Of a DNA stretch of 64,000 nucleotides, positions 8,847 to 18,946 are shown in pieces; the first letter of the stretch is position 1, and each line of letters starts with the position of its first letter. The DNA lies in NCBI GenBank assembly GCA_045641625.1, contig JAZUHH010000017.1, positions 124,001 to 188,000 on the forward strand. Reading direction: 5' to 3'. The translations under genes and the position numbers were made by a program. This DNA is from UBA1723 sp045641625 (lineage in GTDB: Bacteria > Bacteroidota > Bacteroidia > Bacteroidales > Paludibacteraceae). The notes below the pieces were generated by a model. It was not told where the DNA came from. It searched no databases and saw only the letters and a list, made by a program, of their open reading frames with translations.

Positions 8847-8854
8847 CAAAGTTA
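8847..8854 (-). promoter_or_regulatory. Promoter -7 element for the CotH gene at 7-8.8 kb
   Basis: TAACTTTG on the minus strand, 42 bases before the ATG at 8805. Confidence 0.65.
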
Positions 8855-8863
8855 GCATAAAAT

Positions 8864-8896
8864 AAAAAAAGAGCGGCAAAAACCGCTCTTTTTTTT
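8864..8896 (-). terminator. Terminator after carAB
   Basis: GAGCGG and CCGCTC arms around a CAAAAA loop, flanked by runs of seven A and eight T; a classical intrinsic terminator 26 bases after the carAB stop. Confidence 0.88.
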
Positions 8897-8921
8897 GATA
8901 TTTAATGGATTTAACTATCTA

Positions 8922-11900
8922 CTAATACTCGTCCCAGCTCTTGATCTTGATATCCTCGAACTTAAGCTCGCAACAAGAACGGATGAATGCACTTGCAAGT
9001 CGAGCGTTAGTGATCAAAGGAATGTTGAAGTCGATTGCTCCACGACGAATAGCGTAACCATTCTCAATCTCACGCTGAGTGTTGTTCTTAGGGATGTTGA
9101 TAACCAAATCGAACTCCTTGTTGTGGATCATCTCCATCACATTCTTCTGGCAGTTCTGCTCATCTGGCCAACCTACAGGAGTTGACTTGATTCCGTTGTC
9201 CTCCAAGAACTTGTAAGTTCCGTAAGTTGCATAGATGTCGAAACCATTCTTCTCAAGCATCTTGCATGCATCAAGCAAATCTACCTTAGACTTAGCCTCT
9301 CCTGAAGAAATCATTACGTTCTTCTTAGGGATCTTGTAGCCTACAGAAAGCAAAGACTTAAGCAATGCCTCTGACAAGTCGTCTCCGATACATCCAACCT
9401 CACCAGTCGAGCTCATATCCACACCGTGAACTGGGTCAGCCTGCTGAAGTCTAGCATAAGAGAACTGAGATGCCTTGACACCAACATAGTCAAGATCGAA
9501 AGCACTCTTCTCTGGCTTCTCAACCTTCATTCCAAGCATGATCTTTGTAGCAAGCTCGATGAAGTTGATCTTCAAAACCTTACTTACGAATGGGAAGCTT
9601 CGAGAAGAACGCAAGTTACACTCGATAACCTTAATCTCATTGTTCTTTGCAAGGAACTGAATGTTGAATGGACCTGAAATATGAAGTGCGGCAGCAATCT
9701 TGCGGGCAATAGCCTTGATTCTGCGAACTGTCTCGATGTAAATCTTCTGAGGAGGGAACTGAGTTGTAGCGTCTCCTGAGTGAACTCCAGCAAACTCAAC
9801 GTGCTCGCTGATTGCGTAAACAACTATCTCTCCGTTCTGAGCTACCGCGTCGATCTCGATCTCCTTGCATCTCTCCATGAATTCAGAGATTACAACCGGA
9901 TGCTTCTTTGACACATTAGCCGCAAGCTTCAAGAAATTCTCTAGCTGAGACTTGTCGTAGCATACATTCATCGCAGCACCAGAAAGCACATACGAAGGAC
10001 GAACCAAAACTGGGAATCCTACCTTGTCAACGAATCCGTAGATATCATCAAGGCTTGTAAGCTCGCTCCAACGAGGCTGGTCGATACCCAACTCGTCACA
10101 CATTGAAGAGAACTTCTGTCTGTCCTCAGCACGGTCGATATCAACAGCCTGAGTTCCAAGCAATGTAACGCCTGCATCAGAAAGCTTTACTGCAAGGTTG
10201 TTTGGAATCTGACCTCCTGTAGAAACGATCACTCCCTTAGGGTTCTCCATCTCTATGATATCCATAACACGCTCGAAACTCAACTCATCAAAGTAAAGTC
10301 TGTCGCACATGTCATAGTCTGTAGAAACTGTCTCTGGGTTGTAGTTGGTCATCACCGAACGAAGTCCCTCCTTACGGATAGTGTTCAAGGCGTTAACTCC
10401 ACACCAGTCGAACTCTACTGAAGAACCGATACGGTAAGCACCCGAACCAAGAACGACTACTGACTTGTGGTCGCCTAGGTAATTGATGTCGTTACCAACT
10501 CCGCTGTAAGTGACGTACAAGTAATTTGTCTGTGCAGGATACTCGGCAGCAAGTGTGTCAATCTGCTTGACAACTGGAACGATACCTCTCTGCTTTCTAT
10601 GGTTGCGGACATTAAGAATCTCCTTCTCAATGTCATTATTGTTGCACTTTGTAACAAGACGGGCAACCTGGAAGTCAGAGAATCCCAACTGCTTAGCACG
10701 AAGAAGTAGTGCATCTGGCAACTCGTTCAAAGACTTGACCGCGCCTAGTTCCTTCTCAAGGTTGATAATGTTCTCAAGCTTCTGCAAGAACCAAAGGTCA
10801 ATCTTAGTCAAGTCATGGATCTTCTGGATCGAGTAACCCTCGTGAAGAGCCTGTGCGATATAGAATATACGCTTGTCTGTTGGCTGAGACAAAGCGGAAT
10901 CCAAATCATTGGACATCAAATCCTTGTTAGCCACAAATCCGTGCATTCCCTGACCGATCATACGAAGTCCCTTCTGGATGCTCTCCTCGAATGTACGACC
11001 GATAGCCATGATCTCTCCGACTGACTTCATCGAAGAACCAAGCAAGCGGCTTACGCCCTGGAACTTGCCCAAATCCCAACGAGGGATCTTACAAACGATG
11101 TAGTCAAGAGCTGGCTCGAAGAATGCCGATGTCTCCTTTGTTACCGAGTTCTTCAACTCTGGCAAGGCATAACCCATACCAAGTTTTGCCGCTACGAAAG
11201 CAAGAGGATAACCTGTTGCCTTAGAAGCCAAAGCAGATGAACGAGAAAGACGTGCGTTCACCTCGATAACTCTATAGTCTTCGCTCTGTGGGTCATAAGC
11301 ATACTGCACATTACACTCACCTACGATTCCGATGTGGCGAATGATGCGTATTGCCAACTCACGAAGCTTGTGATAATCCTTATTTGTCAATGTCTGTGAA
11401 GGAGCAACTACGATTGACTCACCTGTATGGATTCCAAGTGGGTCGAAGTTCTCCATATTACATACAGTAATACAGTTGTCATAGCGGTCACGCACAACCT
11501 CGTACTCAACCTCTTTCCATCCCTTCAAAGACTTCTCTACTAGTACCTGTGGAGAATAAGAGAACGCCTTCTCAACAAGCACCTTCAACTCGTCGTCGTT
11601 GTTACAGAATCCTGAACCTAGACCTCCTAGTGCGTAAGCTGCACGAACAATAACCGGATAGCCAAGTTCGTTAGCGGCCTTCAATGCATGGTCAAGATCT
11701 GTTACAGCCTCGCTCTTGATGTAGTTGACATTGATTTCAGCCAACTTAGAGTTGAAGATCTCGCGGTCCTCTGTATCAATGATTGCCTGAACCGGAGTTC
11801 CTAGCACCTCGATATTGTACTTCTTCAACACTCCGCTCTGGAATAGGGCGACTCCACAGTTCAACGCTGTCTGTCCTCCGAAAGAAAGGAAGATTCCGTC

Positions 11901-13265
11901 CGGACGCTCCTTCTGGATAACACGCTCTACGAAATCCGGAGTAACTGGAAGGAAGTAAACCTTGTCAGCAACACCCTCGGAAGTCTGGACTGTAGCGATG
12001 TTAGGGTTAATCAAGACAGTCTTGATTCCTTCCTCGCGAAGAGCCTTCAAAGCCTGGGAACCTGAGTAGTCGAACTCTCCTGCCTCTCCGATCTTCAATG
12101 CTCCGGAACCTAGAAGCAATACCTTGTTGTATTTCTTTGCTCCTGTGAACTTGCCCTCGTCAATGATGCTTACTGGCTCTTTGCTCTGCTTTGCAACCAT
12201 GTCAACGAATGTGTCGAAAAGGAACTCTGTGTCAGTTGGACCAGAGCAAGCCTCTGGGTGGAACTGAGCCGAGAAGAAAGGCTTTGACTTATGACGAATA
12301 CCCTCGTTTGTACCGTCGTTCATGTTGATGAACAAAGGCTCCCAATCCGAAGGAATTGTATTGTTATCTACTGCGAAACCGTGGTTCTGGGAAGTAATAT
12401 ATGCACGAGTACTGCCCACCATGCTTACCGGCTGGTTATGGCTGCGGTGACCATACTTTAGCTTGTATGTCTTTGCTCCAGCGGCGATGGAAAGCAGCTG
12501 GTTACCCATACAGATACCGAAGATAGGCTTGTTCTTCTGCATTGCAGTACGGATATGCTCGACTGTAACGCCGCAAAGGGCAGGGTTACCTGGACCATTG
12601 GAAATGAACAGTCCGTCGAACTCCATTGTGTTGAAATCGTAATCCCAAGGCACGCGAACTAGGGTTACATCTCTCTTCAACAAGCAACGGATGATATTGT
12701 TCTTGACACCACAGTCAACCATTACGATCTTGTACTTTCCGTTTCCGTAAGTCTTAACCTCCTTACAGCTAACCTTGGCAACAAGATTCTCGATATTTGG
12801 ATCTACGAAAGGAATATCCTGCTCATCAGGGAAAACCAACTTACCCTTCATGGCACCCTTCTCACGAACTATCTTTGTAAGTTCACGAGTGTCAATACCA
12901 CAAATACCTGGGATTTTCTCCTCCTTCAACCAATCACCAAGGCTCTTCACTGCATTCCAATGGCTGTAGCGATCGGAATAATCGGAAATGATGATTGCGC
13001 TTGCCTGAATTTTCTCAGACTCGTAGAATTTTGAGATTCCATTCTCATCAGTATCATCGCAAGGAACTCCGTAGTTTCCGACAAGAGGGAAAGTAACAGT
13101 AAGAAGCTGGCCGGCATAGGATGGGTCAGTCAAGCTCTCTGGGTATCCCATCATAGCTGTACTGAATACTACCTCGCCCGAAACCTGAGCTTCGTATCCG
13201 AACGATTTACCTTCAAACACAGTGCCATCTTCGAGCACCAAATGAAATGGTCTATAAGCGTGCAT
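8922..13265 (-). CDS. carAB: Fused carbamoyl-phosphate synthase, small plus large subunit (CarA-CarB)
   Basis: One uninterrupted 1447-residue chain carries both subunits that are usually separate in bacteria. Residues 1 to about 370 are the glutamine amidotransferase CarA, with nucleophile Cys252 (FGICMGNQLL) and the His/Glu pair in FHPEACSGPTD. From about residue 377 (NKVLLLGSGALKIGEAGEF) runs CarB: two ATP-grasp halves, the second opening VVVLGSGAYRIGSSVEFDW, and a C-terminal MGS-like regulatory domain. It makes carbamoyl phosphate for pyrimidines and arginine. The large part resembles the Bacteroidetes/eukaryotic type (IECNLRSSRSFPFVSK). The ATG at 13265 fits the CarA N-terminus; an in-frame ATG at 13376 would add 37 residues. 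Total length equals a normal CarA plus a normal CarB, so nothing is missing. Confidence 0.95.
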   Translation of the reverse strand: MHAYRPFHLVLEDGTVFEGKSFGYEAQVSGEVVFSTAMMGYPESLTDPSYAGQLLTVTFPLVGNYGVPCDDTDENGISKFYESEKIQASAIIISDYSDRYSHWNAVKSLGDWLKEEKIPGICGIDTRELTKIVREKGAMKGKLVFPDEQDIPFVDPNIENLVAKVSCKEVKTYGNGKYKIVMVDCGVKNNIIRCLLKRDVTLVRVPWDYDFNTMEFDGLFISNGPGNPALCGVTVEHIRTAMQKNKPIFGICMGNQLLSIAAGAKTYKLKYGHRSHNQPVSMVGSTRAYITSQNHGFAVDNNTIPSDWEPLFINMNDGTNEGIRHKSKPFFSAQFHPEACSGPTDTEFLFDTFVDMVAKQSKEPVSIIDEGKFTGAKKYNKVLLLGSGALKIGEAGEFDYSGSQALKALREEGIKTVLINPNIATVQTSEGVADKVYFLPVTPDFVERVIQKERPDGIFLSFGGQTALNCGVALFQSGVLKKYNIEVLGTPVQAIIDTEDREIFNSKLAEINVNYIKSEAVTDLDHALKAANELGYPVIVRAAYALGGLGSGFCNNDDELKVLVEKAFSYSPQVLVEKSLKGWKEVEYEVVRDRYDNCITVCNMENFDPLGIHTGESIVVAPSQTLTNKDYHKLRELAIRIIRHIGIVGECNVQYAYDPQSEDYRVIEVNARLSRSSALASKATGYPLAFVAAKLGMGYALPELKNSVTKETSAFFEPALDYIVCKIPRWDLGKFQGVSRLLGSSMKSVGEIMAIGRTFEESIQKGLRMIGQGMHGFVANKDLMSNDLDSALSQPTDKRIFYIAQALHEGYSIQKIHDLTKIDLWFLQKLENIINLEKELGAVKSLNELPDALLLRAKQLGFSDFQVARLVTKCNNNDIEKEILNVRNHRKQRGIVPVVKQIDTLAAEYPAQTNYLYVTYSGVGNDINYLGDHKSVVVLGSGAYRIGSSVEFDWCGVNALNTIRKEGLRSVMTNYNPETVSTDYDMCDRLYFDELSFERVMDIIEMENPKGVIVSTGGQIPNNLAVKLSDAGVTLLGTQAVDIDRAEDRQKFSSMCDELGIDQPRWSELTSLDDIYGFVDKVGFPVLVRPSYVLSGAAMNVCYDKSQLENFLKLAANVSKKHPVVISEFMERCKEIEIDAVAQNGEIVVYAISEHVEFAGVHSGDATTQFPPQKIYIETVRRIKAIARKIAAALHISGPFNIQFLAKNNEIKVIECNLRSSRSFPFVSKVLKINFIELATKIMLGMKVEKPEKSAFDLDYVGVKASQFSYARLQQADPVHGVDMSSTGEVGCIGDDLSEALLKSLLSVGYKIPKKNVMISSGEAKSKVDLLDACKMLEKNGFDIYATYGTYKFLEDNGIKSTPVGWPDEQNCQKNVMEMIHNKEFDLVINIPKNNTQREIENGYAIRRGAIDFNIPLITNARLASAFIRSCCELKFEDIKIKSWDEY

Positions 13266-13396
13266 ATTATAACTATTTTTCAGTTCTCTCTTATAAAATC
13301 GAGCAAATTTCGGAATTTTTGGCGACAAATCAAAACATTTAGATAGATTTTTTGCCAACTTGCGACAAAACGTCATTTTATCGCAACAAAAGCGGA

Positions 13397-13404
13397 CAAA
13401 GCTA
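13397..13404 (-). promoter_or_regulatory. Promoter -7 element for carAB
   Basis: TAGCTTTG on the minus strand, about 130 bases before the chosen ATG (13265) and about 20 bases before the alternative ATG at 13376. The leader is therefore either untranslated or codes an N-terminal extension. Confidence 0.6.
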
Positions 13405-13424
13405 ATGCAATGCCGCTCACTCTA

Positions 13425-15926
13425 CTAGTTCTGCAAAATTTTGAACGTCGAGGTCTTAGAAGCGGTCCGGTACCTCAACAAACATATCTGGAGCTTGGGC
13501 AGAGCCATCTCAATATGATCGACAGACTCTCCTCTGTACAGGCACTTCCCGTCAAGAGAAAGCACCTCGACAAATTCTATTGGTTCTGCGTTGGACTTGA
13601 CGTAAAGGAATCCGCCATTGAACCACCATTCACACTCCGGCAGTTCCTCTGACTCCTGCAATCCGTCTCTGACTGCAGTCAAGGTCAGATCAAGATATGA
13701 CGGGGAAGCCACAAACTCAGTTGAATCGGGCAGAGTGAAAGAATAGGACTCGCCATCCCATCCCTTATACCTTACCCGCCAGTAATGGTCTGGAGAGCAT
13801 TTCAACCTTGCCGGCATGCCAGCGAACAGTCTTCCCTCGAACCTGTTGTTTGGAATGTCGAGACCGTATAACTTAGGGGCAGACGCATTGTCTCCGCATA
13901 TCTTCGCCGGCACAGCGGTTCCAAGCCCATAGAAGTCCGTAATGTGCTGATAGCAGAAGTCCGCTCTGGCACCGAGCTGTGTTCTCAAATGCTCCACGCT
14001 CTCGCTCCAATCGTCTCCCGGCCATCTTTTTCTGTGGTATTCCATTTCGGACTCGATCTTCCCCGCAAAGGAATCCACAACAGCCTCAACATTATTTTTG
14101 CCAAGGTAAGTTCCCAGACAGACTACACTTCGCTCCAAAAAGACTTTAACAAACTTGTCATCTGACAGGAGATAGCGCATCAGCCTTGTATAATACTCGT
14201 GCCAATTGTCTCTCTGCCAGTTCTGAAAGAATTTTGTTGGCATCGGTTTGTTGAATATATAGTCAAGCATGCATACGTCAGCTTTCAAGTCGGGTGTAAG
14301 TCCCACAGCCAGGTCTATGTCCTTGCACAAGAACCTCCACATCCCATTCTCCTTGTTCTGCCACACCATGACATTGTACTGAGGCCAGTCTATGTTTCCG
14401 CTGAAAAGTTCGGTGATCATATAGTTCATGACTTCGACCGAATCAATCTTGCCCATCAGCTTCTCGTGAGTCATGAGTCCGTACTCAATGTCATCATGAA
14501 TCTTAACCATGTCATAGGCGGTTCCATTATCCGGAGAAATGTAAGTGTCAGCCGAATTGAACTCGTCGTCAGCCAATCCCGCATTGTCCTGCACCCAATG
14601 CTTGTTGCTTCTTTCCCTTATATTGTAGAGTCCCCAATACTCTCCGTTCATATAGACCACGCACGGCTGATAGGCCATAACGTCCAGATCCTCTTTACCA
14701 CCTAGCAGATGCTGAACCATTGCCTCTCGGAACATAGTGCGAGAATTGTCATTCCCTCCGTTTCTAAGCACGAAGGATTTTGTCTCTGTAATCTGAGGCT
14801 TGCTTACCCACAAAGCAGACTCAAAGGACTTTTTCGGCAGATACTTGTTTGTCTTCACGACAAAGCTTTTCTGCGCATAGGTACGCGTAGCACCGCCTCC
14901 GACTCTGAGCAGAATCGGCTGGTTGAACTCGCTTCCTTTATTTTTGTCCGGACTGTAGAATTCAACGGACGCGTATCTGTATCTGTTACCGACATAGTTT
15001 CCCACGCTATCCCATTGTGCATGGCCGGCCCTCTTCTTGCCGCCATAAATCCCTATATAGTTATCGTCGAGATAACGGGAATCCATAGCAAGACTGACAA
15101 CAGGCAAAGTTATCTTATGGTCAGGAAATATGTATGACTGGGTCTGCGTATGACGAGGGAGAAGTCCATCCTTTATCACTCGTGCCCTTAAGATTGTTGT
15201 GCTGCCAACTTTAATCGGAGATGAGTACCTAAAAGAAGATTGGGTTGGCTCGCTTCCGTCCAAAGTATAGTAAATGCAATCGTTCAGGCTGTCAGCCTCA
15301 ACACTCAGCTCGACAGACAAGGTTCCGGAGCAAATTCCTCCATTACGGCTGAACACAATTTCGGGAGCGGCTTTATCACTTGTTCCCACAGCATTCGCCT
15401 TCATCGGAGACGAGAACATAAAGTGAGAGTACAACGTGTCACTACCCTCCACCCTTCCGTAAGAGACATCAGGGGAAAGCAAAGCAGGGATCTTTACTAG
15501 GCTGTCAACCAACTTGCCCTGCGCATCATAGAGCCAAAGGTTGTGATTCTTCTCATTGTCCAGTTTGAACGAGGAATGCATGCCAACACCCTCCTCGTCG
15601 CAATAAATCAAGGCGTACCCTTTCGCCGGGATGATTGTAGATTGAGTCTTTCGCCAGGCAAGCTCTCCCATAGGCATAAGCTGGTCCCCGTTCAAAGTGT
15701 AGGAATGCAGATTCTTTTTGCCCTCGACAATAGTCCAGCCGTTGAGATCTATGTCTTCATCACCTTCGTTATAGAGTTCTATCCAACTGTCCGGAAGGTA
15801 CATGTTCTCGTCAACATGATAGACATTCGACTGCAGGACTTCGTTTATGCGCACATTTCCAACCTCTGCAAGAGATACAGAGGCCAACAAAACTAAAGAC
15901 AAATATAGAAGCAACAGTCTTCTCAC
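13425..15926 (-). CDS. Lamin-tail / CotH-kinase surface protein (second tandem copy)
   Basis: An 833-residue exported protein. Order of parts: signal peptide 1-20; lamin tail domain about 24-165 (INEVLQSNV, DSWIELYNEGDEDIDLNGW); a chitobiase C-terminal-like beta domain about 205-265 (YYTLDGSEPTQSS); CotH domain about 320-660 with the acidic pair Asp536 and Asp538 (FLCKDIDLAVGL) and the NIRERSNKHWVQ segment; then a beta-rich tail resembling a T9SS type A domain without a perfect match. The start is a GTG at 15926, 11 bases after the stop of the upstream paralogue, so both are co-transcribed. It is collinear with that paralogue along its whole length and has exactly the same length, a clear tandem duplication. 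CotH kinase activity is inferred from the family. Confidence 0.85.
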   Translation of the reverse strand: MRRLLLLYLSLVLLASVSLAEVGNVRINEVLQSNVYHVDENMYLPDSWIELYNEGDEDIDLNGWTIVEGKKNLHSYTLNGDQLMPMGELAWRKTQSTIIPAKGYALIYCDEEGVGMHSSFKLDNEKNHNLWLYDAQGKLVDSLVKIPALLSPDVSYGRVEGSDTLYSHFMFSSPMKANAVGTSDKAAPEIVFSRNGGICSGTLSVELSVEADSLNDCIYYTLDGSEPTQSSFRYSSPIKVGSTTILRARVIKDGLLPRHTQTQSYIFPDHKITLPVVSLAMDSRYLDDNYIGIYGGKKRAGHAQWDSVGNYVGNRYRYASVEFYSPDKNKGSEFNQPILLRVGGGATRTYAQKSFVVKTNKYLPKKSFESALWVSKPQITETKSFVLRNGGNDNSRTMFREAMVQHLLGGKEDLDVMAYQPCVVYMNGEYWGLYNIRERSNKHWVQDNAGLADDEFNSADTYISPDNGTAYDMVKIHDDIEYGLMTHEKLMGKIDSVEVMNYMITELFSGNIDWPQYNVMVWQNKENGMWRFLCKDIDLAVGLTPDLKADVCMLDYIFNKPMPTKFFQNWQRDNWHEYYTRLMRYLLSDDKFVKVFLERSVVCLGTYLGKNNVEAVVDSFAGKIESEMEYHRKRWPGDDWSESVEHLRTQLGARADFCYQHITDFYGLGTAVPAKICGDNASAPKLYGLDIPNNRFEGRLFAGMPARLKCSPDHYWRVRYKGWDGESYSFTLPDSTEFVASPSYLDLTLTAVRDGLQESEELPECEWWFNGGFLYVKSNAEPIEFVEVLSLDGKCLYRGESVDHIEMALPKLQICLLRYRTASKTSTFKILQN

Positions 15927-15937
15927 TCAAACACTTG

Positions 15938-18439
15938 TTAGTACACGACCTTGAACGTGCCGAACTTAGACGCTGTTTGGTACTTCAACAAGGATATCTG
16001 ATGCTTCGGCAAAGCATACTCCAACTCCTCGACAGTCTCTCCGCTCCACAACACCTTACCATCAACAGACATAACCTCTACGAATCTCAAAGGTTCGCCG
16101 ACAGCCTTCAAATGAAGAACTCCGTCACTAACCCACCACTGGCACTCCGGAACATTGACAACTTCCTGCAAGTCGTTTTCAATATTCACTGCTGTCAATG
16201 TCAAATCAAGATAAGCAGGAGACGCTACGAACTCAACAGAATCCGGCATATCGACTGTATATGGCTCGCCATCCATGCCTTTGTAATTGACTCGCCAATA
16301 AAAGCCAGATGAACATTTTAACGAGGCAGGCATACCCGCGTACAACTTGCCATCAAAATAGTTGCCTGGAATCTGCATATCGAACAGCTTGATATCAGAG
16401 TCTTCCTCTCCTTTTATGATTACAGGAACAGGCTCTCCCAAACCATAGTGATCGGTAATGTGCTGATAGCAGAAGTCCGGTCTTTTTTGGAACTCCTCTC
16501 TCAGGAACGAGACACAATGATACCAGTCATCCCCTTCCCAACGATCCCTGTGATAGAACATTTCATTTTCTATACCATACGAGAAACTGTCAATCACTGC
16601 CGCCACAGAATCCCTATGCAGATACGTACCCAAATAAAGGATACTCTTCTCTATCAAAGTTTTAGAGAATGGAGTGTCTCCCAACAAGTACCTGATCAAT
16701 CTGGTTCTGTATTCATTCCAGTTATTTTCGGCCCAACCCTTATAGGGGCTGAACAACTGATCCTGCTTGTTGAACAAATAACTCAGCATAGGAACATCTG
16801 CATACAAATTGTCAGCCAGCCCTACAGCATGATCCAAATCTTTACACAAAAAGCGCCACTTCCCATCTTCTTTCTTCGGCTTCCACATCATAATATTGTT
16901 TTGTGGCCAGTCTATGTTTCCACTGAACATTTCCAAAATAATATGATTGGCCAATTCAACCGTGTCTATTTGAGACACAACGTCTTGATATGTGAAGGTA
17001 CTGTCATTTATTCCTTCAAGCAATTTAACCAGATCATCGTCAGTTCCAACGTTGACTTTTGTATAATTCTCTATCGAATCAAATTCATCATCCTCCAAAT
17101 CGGTATTCCCCTCCACCCAATGTTCATTACTTCGTTCTCTGATATTATAAATTCCGAAGTAATGGCCATTTATGTAAACCACACAAGGCTGATAGGCCTG
17201 GATATCCAAATCCACCTTGCCACCCAACATATGCTGAACAACCGCATCTCTGAACATCGTACGGTTATAGTCCTGACCACTATTTCTCAACATAAAACTT
17301 TTTATCCGTGTTTCTGGTCTCTCCTTCCAGAACGCTTGAGGAATATTATGTTGAGGCAGTCTCTTGTTAGTCTTGACAATCATGCTCTTGTGTGAATATG
17401 TTCGGGTACAACCTCCGCTGATACGAGCCAACACTTGCTGGTTAACTTTCGCTCCTTCACTTAAATTATCAAAATATTCGATAGAAATATAACGAAATCT
17501 GTTTCCAATATAATTTCCAATTTGATCCCAACAAGCTAACCCATAAGTTTTGTCTCCTTCATAAATTCCAAGGGTGTCACCAAAGAACCAAGCAGAATCA
17601 GTCACGATGCTCATGATAGGAAGGTCAATGTCATGGTCAGGAGCGAGATACGACTGCGTTTGAGCATATCGGGGAAGCATGCCTTGCTTTAGCACTCTGG
17701 CACGCAGAACAGTAGATCCGCTCATCCTTATCGGCTCCTCATATCTCAAAGATGAATATGTCGGTTCACTTCCGTCCAATGTATAATAGATATGCTCCTT
17801 TAGGCTATCCTCTTCGACACCTATCTCCACAAACATAGTGTCTGACAACAGGCCTCCTAACTGATCGAATGTAACTTCGGGAGCCACTTCCTCACCCTCG
17901 CCTTGATTTGGAGCGAAAGGAGTGGAAAATGCAAAGTGAGAAAACAATGTGTCGCTTCCCTCTACTCTGCCGTAAGAGATGTCCGGATAAATCAAAGCCG
18001 GGATATTCTTCAAACTGTCAACAAGCTCTCCATTTCTATCATATAGCCATAAGCTATGTCCTTTACTTTCGTCCAATTTGAAAGATGCATGCTTTCCTAT
18101 ATTGCCCTCATCGCAATATATCAACAAGTATCCTTTAGCCGGTATTATTGTAGTCTGCCACTGTCTCCAGGCCAAATTGTCGATAGGCAGATACTGACCG
18201 TTATTCAGCGAATAGGAATGAAAGTTTTTCTTTCCTTCTACTATAGTCCAGCCATCAAGATTTACATCTTCATCGCTGTCGTTATATAGCTCTATCCAAC
18301 TGTCAGGAAGAAACATAATCTCGTCAACATGATTGACATTTGATTGGAGCACCTCATTTATATACACACCTCGTCCCACCGCCAAAGACTGGAAGAGGAA
18401 TGTCATCATGAGTATAAATAGTGACAAAAATCTTTTCAT
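15938..18439 (-). CDS. Lamin-tail / CotH-kinase surface protein (first tandem copy)
   Basis: An 833-residue protein with a signal peptide (MKRFLSLFILMMTFLFQSLA) and the same architecture as its downstream neighbour: lamin tail (DSWIELYNDSDEDVNLDGW), chitobiase C-terminal-like segment (YYTLDGSEPTYSS), CotH kinase domain with FLCKDLDHAVGL, and a C-terminal beta domain. The paralogues keep the lamin-tail and CotH signatures almost unchanged but differ in the linkers, so the duplication is not recent. The ATG at 18439 follows a good promoter element. It heads a two-gene operon next to secreted GH5 cellulases, which suggests a role at the cell surface; the substrate cannot be told. Confidence 0.85.
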   Translation of the reverse strand: MKRFLSLFILMMTFLFQSLAVGRGVYINEVLQSNVNHVDEIMFLPDSWIELYNDSDEDVNLDGWTIVEGKKNFHSYSLNNGQYLPIDNLAWRQWQTTIIPAKGYLLIYCDEGNIGKHASFKLDESKGHSLWLYDRNGELVDSLKNIPALIYPDISYGRVEGSDTLFSHFAFSTPFAPNQGEGEEVAPEVTFDQLGGLLSDTMFVEIGVEEDSLKEHIYYTLDGSEPTYSSLRYEEPIRMSGSTVLRARVLKQGMLPRYAQTQSYLAPDHDIDLPIMSIVTDSAWFFGDTLGIYEGDKTYGLACWDQIGNYIGNRFRYISIEYFDNLSEGAKVNQQVLARISGGCTRTYSHKSMIVKTNKRLPQHNIPQAFWKERPETRIKSFMLRNSGQDYNRTMFRDAVVQHMLGGKVDLDIQAYQPCVVYINGHYFGIYNIRERSNEHWVEGNTDLEDDEFDSIENYTKVNVGTDDDLVKLLEGINDSTFTYQDVVSQIDTVELANHIILEMFSGNIDWPQNNIMMWKPKKEDGKWRFLCKDLDHAVGLADNLYADVPMLSYLFNKQDQLFSPYKGWAENNWNEYRTRLIRYLLGDTPFSKTLIEKSILYLGTYLHRDSVAAVIDSFSYGIENEMFYHRDRWEGDDWYHCVSFLREEFQKRPDFCYQHITDHYGLGEPVPVIIKGEEDSDIKLFDMQIPGNYFDGKLYAGMPASLKCSSGFYWRVNYKGMDGEPYTVDMPDSVEFVASPAYLDLTLTAVNIENDLQEVVNVPECQWWVSDGVLHLKAVGEPLRFVEVMSVDGKVLWSGETVEELEYALPKHQISLLKYQTASKFGTFKVVY

Positions 18440-18465
18440 GGTTGATTCAGTTTGCTATTGGGCAG

Positions 18466-18473
18466 CAAAAATA
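18466..18473 (-). promoter_or_regulatory. Promoter -7 element for the tandem CotH operon
   Basis: TATTTTTG on the minus strand, 27 bases before the ATG at 18439. Confidence 0.55.
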
Positions 18474-18883
18474 ATAAAAAAATTGTACCTATCCGCAACC
18501 AGGGACTGCTTACTCTTGAAAATCGAGAGTTGGATAGGGTTCCTCTTGTCAGGAAGCCACTGCAAATATCATAAAAAAACTGAAACAATCAAAAATTTCA
18601 GCATATTTTTCAAGACCAATCAAAGCTGTCTTTAGCACGAAAACACAGGTCACAAAAGGCGTTCGCATGAAAACTTATTGCTTTTCACAAAACAAAAATA
18701 CAGTTAGAATTAAAATTTAGGCGTTCGGACAATAGTATTTTTCTTTACTATTTTTCTCGTCATGTCATTGGCTTTTGTTGTTTCCCCATAGAAAATCATT
18801 CAGACTGCAGTGTCATTTGAACACCTCACCGGCAGAGTGTCCAATACACTTCAGCAAAACATTTCAACTCATCTTGTTGTAAT

Positions 18884-18920
18884 AGCAAAAAAGAGGACAG
18901 ACCTTGACGACCTGCCCTCT
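18884..18920 (-). terminator. Terminator after the interrupted GH5 gene
   Basis: Nine-base arms (AGAGGGCAG and CTGTCCTCT on the minus strand, one G-U pair) followed by a T run; 27 bases after the stop at 18947. Confidence 0.75.
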
Positions 18921-18946
18921 CTATCTATTTTCAAGCTACTGGCAAA

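Larger units (their letters stand above)
18440..18946. other. Intergenic region of about 500 bases
   Basis: No coding frame with a convincing start or composition was found. It holds the CotH-operon promoter (18466-18473) and the GH5 terminator (18892-18920). The octamer GGCGTTCG occurs twice (near 18660 and 18720); nothing else stands out. Confidence 0.6.
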
